64,000 nucleotides of DNA from Agrobacterium larrymoorei (GTDB lineage Bacteria; Pseudomonadota; Alphaproteobacteria; Rhizobiales; Rhizobiaceae). The notes below the pieces were generated by a model. It saw nothing but the letters and a program-made list of their open reading frames with translations, made no database searches and was not told where the DNA came from. This document shows, piece after piece, positions 58,536-64,000 of this stretch (positions are counted from its first letter, which is position 1; every line of letters starts with the position of its first letter). A program made the translations under genes and the position numbers. The stretch is from positions 1,366,501-1,430,500 of the forward strand of contig NZ_JAUTBL010000002.1 of assembly GCF_030819275.1 (NCBI RefSeq), written 5' to 3'.

Positions 58536-59450
58536 ATGACTGTTTCATTTCGCCAGCCGCTCCCCCTGCTCGATAACGATATCCTTCGCACCTTCGTCGC
58601 CATTGCTGAGACAGGCAATTTCTCGACGGCTGCAGAAGTCGTGTTTCGCACACCATCAGCGGTCTCCATGCAGATCAAAAAGCTTGAAGAGCAGTTGAAG
58701 ACGACGCTTTTTCTGCGTGATGCGCGGTCCGTAACGCTGACGGCACATGGCGAGACATTGTTAACCTACGCCAGAAGAATGATCGCGCTGTCGAATGAGG
58801 CAGTGTCCCGCTTTGTCATGCCGGATCTGTCCGGCGTCGTGAAGCTGGGCGCACCCGATGATCTTGGTCAGCGCGGATTGCTGCCCGGCATTCTCAAGCG
58901 CTTTGCGGAAGCCTTTCCCGCGATCATGGTGGACGTCACGATCGACTCCAGTTCTCAACTTTACAAGCGCATCGACGAGCAGCGGCTTGATCTGGCACTT
59001 GTGAATTGCGCCTCCCATCCGTTGCGCGATACCGGCGAAGTCTTGATGCGCGAACGGTTGGTCTGGGCCGGGGCCAAATGCGGCACCGCGCATCTTCGTG
59101 ATCCATTGCCGATATCGATATGGGAGGATGGATGCATTTGGCGCTCCGAGGCGATCAACGCCCTGGACAAGCGTAACCGTCCTTATCGGGTCGCCTATCT
59201 CAGTGGTCACACCATGGCACAGAGAGCAGCGATCGAAGCTGACCTAGCGATAGCGCCATTGCCTCGATCCTATGTTCAGAACGACATGGTCATCCTCGGA
59301 GAAAGAGAGGGGCTGCCGCCGCTTGGCAGTTTCGATATTCGCCTCATCATGACTGACAAGGTGTCCCGCCCTATCCAGGCAGTTGCCGATAGTATTCGCA
59401 ACGCATTCCGCGATGTCGCGCAGGTTGGCGAAGCCCGGGACATAAAATAG
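58536..59450 (+). CDS. LysR-family transcriptional regulator
   Basis: 304 residues from ATG 58536. N-terminal HTH: LLDNDILRTFVAIAETGNFSTAAEVVFRTPSAVSMQIKKLEEQLKTTLFLR (about 9-60), then a substrate-binding domain with VKLGAPDDLGQRGLLPGILKRFAEAFPAIMVDV. The ligand is unknown. Its divergent partner encodes the DUF1127 protein; the 237-base gap should hold their shared operator. Product length is standard for LysR regulators. Confidence 0.93.
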   Translation: MTVSFRQPLPLLDNDILRTFVAIAETGNFSTAAEVVFRTPSAVSMQIKKLEEQLKTTLFLRDARSVTLTAHGETLLTYARRMIALSNEAVSRFVMPDLSGVVKLGAPDDLGQRGLLPGILKRFAEAFPAIMVDVTIDSSSQLYKRIDEQRLDLALVNCASHPLRDTGEVLMRERLVWAGAKCGTAHLRDPLPISIWEDGCIWRSEAINALDKRNRPYRVAYLSGHTMAQRAAIEADLAIAPLPRSYVQNDMVILGEREGLPPLGSFDIRLIMTDKVSRPIQAVADSIRNAFRDVAQVGEARDIK

Positions 59451-59561
59451 GTTTCATCCTCACGTTTTTTTGACAATGCGTGGAACCCCGCTGAGTTTGC
59501 GGCGTTTTTTGTGCGTCACAGATCACGCCTGCAACCGCAGGCCCAAGGGGAGTTTTCAAAT

Positions 59562-59723
59562 ATGACGACACGCGCACTCGCAACCGTTGCTGCCATTCTC
59601 GTTACGGTCGCTAGCCTCAGCTCTTGCGGCAACACCATTCGCGGCGTGGGCCGCGACACGGCAAACGCTGTCGATGCAACGCAGGATGCAGGACGCCGTG
59701 TAGATCACGCAGCGCGCCGTTAA
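59562..59723 (+). CDS. entericidin-like small lipoprotein
   Basis: 53 residues. A lipobox LSSC at about residues 19-22 follows a hydrophobic signal (ALATVAAILVTVASLSSC). The mature part GNTIRGVGRDTANAVDATQDAGRRVDHAARR matches entericidin EcnA/B-type helices. ATG 59562 is preceded by AGGGGAG. Such lipoproteins belong to antidote/toxin pairs in enterics, but rhizobial single copies have no proven role. Confidence 0.88.
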   Translation: MTTRALATVAAILVTVASLSSCGNTIRGVGRDTANAVDATQDAGRRVDHAARR

Positions 59724-59757
59724 TGTCGTAAAGGCATAGTGTGCCACTGATAAACTT

Positions 59758-59783
59758 GAAGCCGGCGAGAGATCGTCGGCTTT
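59758..59783 (+). terminator. terminator after entericidin-like gene
   Basis: GAAGCCGGCGA (59758-59768) pairs with TCGTCGGCTTT (59773-59783), with one G-T pair and a GAGA loop, followed by CTATTTTT. Fits a rho-independent terminator 35 bases after the lipoprotein stop. Confidence 0.82.
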
Positions 59784-59845
59784 CTATTTTTAAGGCATGG
59801 GAGGCGAAAGAGGTTTTACGCCATTTCGCTGGGCAGCCGGGTGTT

Positions 59846-60583
59846 CTAAGCCGCTTTCTTAGCCGGCTTTGTAGCGACCGCCTTCGTGCCAGTCGATTTG
59901 GCGGATTTCGCCGCGACTGCTTTCGGTGGAACGAGGCTGACAACGTCCAACGCCAATGCCTGGGCGTTCTCACACGCCTTGTCCAAATTGCTAACTCTCT
60001 CGGGATCCATCATGTGCGGCGCACCGCCGACGACGAACATGTCGCGATAGGCAGCACGTTCGATGAGGGGGGTGCCAAGCACGTGCACCATCTTCTCTGC
60101 GAGCAAGGATTTGACAGCCTGCATGGAGCGAGTGGTTATGATCGGGCTTATGCGCGTCAGGATAACCGAATGAGGAATACGGATGTCACAGCGATCTGCG
60201 AGGTCTTTCAGAAGGCTGAGCACTTCGGCGCCGCCCACCGCGTCCATGGCGCAGCCCTGCACTGGAATAAGCACATGGTTGGCAAGGCCGATGGCCTTGG
60301 CCATAAGTGGTGATCGACCACCGGGAAGATCGACGATAACATAACCGCCGCGCTTCTTGCTGTCTTTGATATGCCCCTCGATGGTGTCGTCGCTCACGTC
60401 TGAGATGACGGATAGGTTCTTCTGGGCTTGCGTCAGCCCGTACCACCTAGACGTCCATTGTTGCGGATCCGCATCCAGCAACGTGACGCGGTGTCCCATC
60501 CGCGCAAGCTCGCTGGCTACGATCACGGCGGCCGTCGTTTTTCCGGCACCGCCTTTTGTATTTGCAAATGTAATGACTGGCAC
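59846..60583 (-). CDS. orphan ParA/MinD-family ATPase with Lys/Ala-rich tail
   Basis: 245 residues. Deviant Walker A KGGAGKTTAAVIVA, Walker A' LLDADPQQWTSRWYG and IVDLPGGRSPLMAKAIGLANHVLIPVQG are typical of small ParA-like ATPases. The last 27 residues (PPKAVAAKSAKS...ATKPAKKAA) form a basic, histone-like tail that could contact nucleic acid or the membrane. No parB-like gene is adjacent, so it may place a cargo (chemoreceptor, carboxysome-like or other) or act alone. Confidence 0.88.
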   Translation of the reverse strand: MPVITFANTKGGAGKTTAAVIVASELARMGHRVTLLDADPQQWTSRWYGLTQAQKNLSVISDVSDDTIEGHIKDSKKRGGYVIVDLPGGRSPLMAKAIGLANHVLIPVQGCAMDAVGGAEVLSLLKDLADRCDIRIPHSVILTRISPIITTRSMQAVKSLLAEKMVHVLGTPLIERAAYRDMFVVGGAPHMMDPERVSNLDKACENAQALALDVVSLVPPKAVAAKSAKSTGTKAVATKPAKKAA

Positions 60584-60818
60584 TGTCTGAACCCCTGATC
60601 TTGTGTTCGAGCCGTATCATCGCCCGCGATCGACAACCGCTTCATCATAAAACGGAACGTGTTTTCTTATTGGATTGTAGTGCTAAGGCCTCAATTCAGG
60701 CGGAAAGTCCGTCTGGAAAGAAGTTGGCCTCGTCTCAGGTCTTTTGAATCTCGCTTATGCGGCGCATCGGCGCCCAACCAATAGAAACGATGATTCTTTA
60801 CTTGCGCCAAGGGGAAAT

Positions 60819-61574
60819 ATGCGTCGGTTTGTAATATATTTTTTGTCGTTGTTTCTTGCAACACGAGTTCGCGGTAGCGAATTACCTTCCTACTGTCTCA
60901 GAATGGAACATGTCAGCGCCGCCTACACGGTCTGCAGCTTTGACCCGCGCAAGGCAGATATCCGGCTTTATAGTCGAGACGAAGTCACCGGCACTTCCTA
61001 TGGTGGGTTTGCGGCACTGTCGTCGGCCCTGTGGCGGCGACACCAATTCATCGTCTTTGCGATGAATGGCGGCATGTATCATTCCGATCTGTCGCCAGTT
61101 GGACTGTACATCGACAACAAGATCGAGAAGACACCTATCAGCACAGCGGGGGGCTGGGGCAATTTCCACATGCAGCCGAACGGCGTTTTCTTCATTGCCG
61201 ACGGGAAAGCCGGGGTGCGCGAAACCAGCGCCTACCTGAATGCTAACCTCAAACCCGACCTTGCCACGCAATCAGGCCCGATGCTCCTCATCGATGGAAA
61301 AATTCATCCGCGTTTCCTACCCGATAGCGACAGCTTCAAACGCCGAAACGGCGTTGGCGTTTCGTCCGACGGCATTGTGCATTTTGCAATCTCGGAAGAC
61401 CCGGTACGCTTTTATGATTTCGCCACCCTGTTCCGCGACGAATTGAAGACGGATAACGCGCTTTATCTTGATGGCACGATCTCAAGCGTCGATATCCCTG
61501 CAATGGGCAGACGTGACGACCTTTTTCCAATGGGTCCCATCATCGCGGTCGTTGAAGGTGTGCCGGACCTATAG
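60819..61574 (+). CDS. DUF2233 (phosphodiester glycosidase-like) exported protein
   Basis: 251 residues from ATG 60819 with GGGGAAAT. A short signal peptide (MRRFVIYFLSLFLATRVRG) precedes a domain with FAMNGGMYHSDLSPVGLYIDN, NGVFFIADGKAGVRET, TQSGPMLLIDGKIHPRFLP and RRNGVGVSSDGIVHFAISED, the DUF2233/NAGPA signature. Likely a periplasmic phosphodiester glycosidase. Its last six bases overlap the convergent gene at 61569. Confidence 0.88.
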   Translation: MRRFVIYFLSLFLATRVRGSELPSYCLRMEHVSAAYTVCSFDPRKADIRLYSRDEVTGTSYGGFAALSSALWRRHQFIVFAMNGGMYHSDLSPVGLYIDNKIEKTPISTAGGWGNFHMQPNGVFFIADGKAGVRETSAYLNANLKPDLATQSGPMLLIDGKIHPRFLPDSDSFKRRNGVGVSSDGIVHFAISEDPVRFYDFATLFRDELKTDNALYLDGTISSVDIPAMGRRDDLFPMGPIIAVVEGVPDL

Positions 61575-61922
61575 AGGCGATTTGGGGTAGGCCTTTTCCA
61601 ACCCGCCGGACTTGGCGACTCCGCTTTTGAAGGCATTATAGGCGGGGTGCTGGCTGCTTTTGGCCACCTCGTGGAGGCGGATTTGCAGGCGGGCAGGGGC
61701 GTTGTCACCAAACCACTTGCCGCATTTTTCGAGTTTCAGGGCATTGAGAAAGCGCGACTGAGATTCCTTATCGAGATAGACAAGAAGACCCTCCAGCAAC
61801 GCTTCGTCCTGCTGTGGATTCTCCAGCAGCAGTTTCAACCATGCCTGATCGTCTGCGCTCAGCGTCGAAATCTTCGAAGCCACTGTGTCCCGGTCTGGAA
61901 AGGCTGATGAAGCGTTCTGCAT
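61569..61922 (-). CDS. hypothetical protein (117 residues)
   Basis: ATG 61922 with AAGGAG 11 bases upstream. Helical, charged product: LSADDQAWLKLLLENPQQDEALLEGLLVYLDKESQSRFLNALKLEKCGKWFGD then LHEVAKSSQHPAYNAFKSGVAKSGG. No signal peptide or recognised domain. It stands alone between two convergent/divergent neighbours and may be a small conserved rhizobial protein. Confidence 0.72.
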   Translation of the reverse strand: MQNASSAFPDRDTVASKISTLSADDQAWLKLLLENPQQDEALLEGLLVYLDKESQSRFLNALKLEKCGKWFGDNAPARLQIRLHEVAKSSQHPAYNAFKSGVAKSGGLEKAYPKSPL

Positions 61923-62295
61923 GATTCCCTGCTCTCCTTGAGTTTCCTTCCGGTAGTCCAGAGATATGCCCTTTTCAAGCTACCTCTTTGCCACTCATCT
62001 TCCATCTGAACGTCACAACGATTTCGACAGGCAATAAGCCGTTCTATCAGCGTGCGCCGTCAAGCTTTTACACTCTTGTCGAAATTAAGATCGCAGAGCT
62101 GACAGCTCCAGCGCAACGCCCTGGATTAAGCGCTTGTTTTTTCACACACCTATGCGCTGCACGTATGGCAGGTCACAGAATTCGCCTTGGTTTAGCCTCT
62201 TTTTGCATTTGCCTTCGTCACACATTTTTAATAGATGGTTGCGCCACGGGACGCGCTGAAAGAGCCGCCCGAAGAGTGAACACGCTGGAGTAATC
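61923..62295. other. 373-base intergenic region
   Basis: An AT-rich stretch holds the promoter of the gene at 61922 (minus) and of the small membrane protein at 62296 (plus). A plus-strand frame from 61988 has Cys/His/Arg-rich composition and looks non-coding. Nothing else seen. Confidence 0.4.
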
Positions 62296-62397
62296 ATGGA
62301 AGAAACCGCTCAGAAATCCTGCTGGGGTGTAACGTTACGCGCACTCGCAGGCTTCGCTGCTTTTCTCGCATTGACCTATCTTTTTGGTACACCGTAA
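62296..62397 (+). CDS. 33-residue membrane protein
   Basis: ATG 62296 with GGAG at 5 bases. A short N-terminus (MEETAQKSCWGVTLR) is followed by one hydrophobic helix (ALAGFAAFLALTYLFGTP). A terminator follows within 35 bases. Very short proteins of this form recur in rhizobial genomes; function unknown. Confidence 0.65.
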   Translation: MEETAQKSCWGVTLRALAGFAAFLALTYLFGTP

Positions 62398-62428
62398 GCA
62401 TCTCACTTTTTTAAAAAGTTTTTTTCGT

Positions 62429-62463
62429 AAAACAGCGCGGCCTCCCGAGAGCCGTGCTGTTTT
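62429..62463 (+). terminator. terminator after the 33-residue protein
   Basis: AAAACAGCGCGGC (62429-62441) pairs with GCCGTGCTGTTTT (62451-62463) with one G-T pair and a 9-base loop. The T run is short (CGTTC after four T). The following 224 bases up to sdaA show no gene. Confidence 0.8.
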
Positions 62464-62687
62464 CGTTCTGAGGCGCCCTATAGCGCCGTAAATCGGTTAG
62501 GATGCCAAACGACGCTCCATCTTCTTTGAGTCTAGGAATCGTGCCCTCTGAAAATTGGTTGCTGTTTGGGCTGACGCTGTCGTCGCTATAGCGCTACCGA
62601 CACAGTTTTGGCCGCTTTTTGATATGGTTCGTGCCGAGCGCTTCCGATAAAGTTGCACCAATAGGTCTATACATAGGGCATCCCAGA

Positions 62688-64000
62688 ATGTTTCTTTCCG
62701 TCTTCGACGTGTTCAAAATCGGCATCGGACCTTCGAGCTCCCACACCATGGGGCCCATGTCGGCCGCCAATCGCTTTCTTGAACTGATCCTGTCGGATGA
62801 TTGGCCACGGCCTTCGGGTGCCGCCGTATCTGCCATCAAGGTCAGCCTGCACGGCTCGCTCGCCTTTACCGGCATTGGACATGGATCGGGCAGAGCTGTG
62901 GTTCTGGGGCTGACAGGGGAGAAGCCGGACAAGGTCGATCCAGATGCCATGGACGGCATTATCGCTGCGGTCGAGCGCACCGGTCTCGTCACGCCGCCCG
63001 GTCATCCGTCCTACGCCTTTCGTCCAGACGAAGATCTTGTGTTCGACAAGAAGAATCCACTTCCCGGTCACGCCAACGGCATGACTTTCTCTGCCTATGA
63101 CAATCAGGGCAGGATGCTTTTGAAGCGCATTTATTATTCCGTCGGTGGCGGCTTCGTGGTGACCGATACCGAGCTTGACGCCATGCGCCAGCGCGGAAAG
63201 ACGGTCGATAACGGCCCGAAAGTGCCTTATCCCTTTGCTACAGCAAAGGAGATGCTGGACATGGCAGCGCGCTCGGGCCGGACCATCGCTCAGATGAAGC
63301 GCGCCAATGAAGAGACGGTGATGAGCCGCGACGCGCTGAACAGCCGCCTTGACCAGATCTGGGAGGCCATGAACGGTTGTATAGAACGCGGCCTGAAAGG
63401 CGAGGGCATTATGCCGGGCGGTCTGAAGGTTCGCCGCCGCGCGCGCTCTATCCATGATAAGCTCAACGCCGAATGGCGCAGCAACCGGCTTAATCCCGTT
63501 CTCGCCAATGACTGGTTGAGCGTTTATGCCATGGCGGTGAACGAAGAGAATGCCGCTGGTGGTCGCGTCGTAACAGCTCCCACAAACGGAGCTGCTGGTG
63601 TCGTGCCAGCCACCGTGCGCTATTTTCGCCACTTCCATGAGGATGCTTCCGTCGACGATATTCGCGACTTCCTGCTGACGGCAGCCGCGATTGGCGGCAT
63701 CATCAAACACAATGCCTCTATCTCCGGGGCGGAAGTCGGTTGCCAAGGTGAAGTGGGTTCTGCGGCTGCTATGGCGGCGGCAGGTCTGGCAGCGGTTATG
63801 GGTGGCTCGCCGGCACAGGTGGAGAATGCCGCCGAGATCGCGCTTGAGCATCACCTTGGCATGACATGCGATCCGGTCGCAGGACTGGTGCAGGTACCGT
63901 GTATCGAGCGCAACGCCCTTGGCGCGGTGAAGGCCGTCACGGCTGCGTCTCTGGCTTTGAAGGGAGATGGGGAGCATTTCGTCCCACTCGATGCCTGTAT
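62688..64000 (+). CDS. sdaA: L-serine ammonia-lyase (3' end outside window)
   Basis: 437 codons from ATG 62688 run off the right edge. The one-chain type: the beta domain starts with [20 protein letters not shown], and the catalytic alpha domain has [33 protein letters not shown] and [22 protein letters not shown]. The cysteines in the last two motifs hold the catalytic 4Fe-4S cluster. It converts serine to pyruvate and ammonia. About 30 residues are expected beyond the edge. Confidence 0.95.
   Translation, partial: MFLSVFDVFKIGIGPSSSHTMGPMSAANRFLELILSDDWPRPSGAAVSAIKVSLHGSLAFTGIGHGSGRAVVLGLTGEKPDKVDPDAMDGIIAAVERTGLVTPPGHPSYAFRPDEDLVFDKKNPLPGHANGMTFSAYDNQGRMLLKRIYYSVGGGFVVTDTELDAMRQRGKTVDNGPKVPYPFATAKEMLDMAARSGRTIAQMKRANEETVMSRDALNSRLDQIWEAMNGCIERGLKGEGIMPGGLKVRRRARSIHDKLNAEWRSNRLNPVLANDWLSVYAMAVNEENAAGGRVVTAPTNGAAGVVPATVRYFRHFHEDASVDDIRDFLLTAAAIGGIIKHNASISGAEVGCQGEVGSAAAMAAAGLAAVMGGSPAQVENAAEIALEHHLGMTCDPVAGLVQVPCIERNALGAVKAVTAASLALKGDGEHFVPLDAC

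Noticed and set aside
62667..63977. Minus-strand frame of 436 codons
   Set aside because: Antisense to sdaA with clear catalytic motifs.

Overview
The window looks like a chromosome segment of a Rhizobiaceae bacterium (Agrobacterium/Rhizobium group). Indicators are phosphatidylcholine synthase (pcs), a ccoNOQP-ccoGHIS (fixNOQP-fixGHIS) cluster with FNR/FixK-type boxes, GC-rich alphaproteobacterial codon use and several TTG/GTG starts. This placement rests on family recognition, not on a search.

1-14.9 kb: the right-hand part of an integrated phage-like element that ends beside a tRNA-Lys(TTT) gene. A leftward early operon (8109 to 607) carries at least 13 mostly tiny genes. Nearly all overlap by ATGA, and they include a Toprim primase and a P-loop helicase-like ATPase. 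Next to the ATPase gene lies an array of 8-bp iteron-like repeats, a candidate replication origin. A divergent cro-like/cI-like pair sits at 9.2-10.1 kb. Two genes for membrane proteins lie in reverse orientation between cro and the early operon and look like cargo. A second ATGA-coupled operon (10255-12046), a tyrosine recombinase and an XRE regulator complete the right arm. Capsid and tail genes are not visible; if present they lie left of the window.

15-34 kb: core genes. These are ccdA, an AEC-type permease, a UbiH-like monooxygenase, pcs, a complete BMP-type (nucleoside-like) ABC importer, OsmC, and an operon of an FdhF/YdeP-like molybdoenzyme, a winged-helix protein and a degenerate deformylase. 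Then come mgtE, a MerR regulator with a clear palindromic operator, two membrane proteins and cobU/cobP.

34-44.4 kb: the high-affinity cbb3 oxidase (ccoNOQP) and its assembly genes (ccoGHIS). Each operon is preceded by an FNR/FixK box. gnd follows.

44.4-53.4 kb: a leftward catabolic operon with a sugar-type ABC importer, a DeoR regulator, a BtpA/SgcQ-like protein, an M42/SgcX-like peptidase and an FGGY kinase. It resembles the cryptic E. coli sgc locus, with an ABC importer and kinase in place of the PTS, and its substrate is unknown.

53.8-64 kb: a GlxA-type AraC regulator, a single-domain response regulator, glgX, a divergent DUF1127/LysR pair, an entericidin-like lipoprotein, an orphan ParA, a DUF2233 protein, small membrane proteins and a 3'-truncated sdaA.
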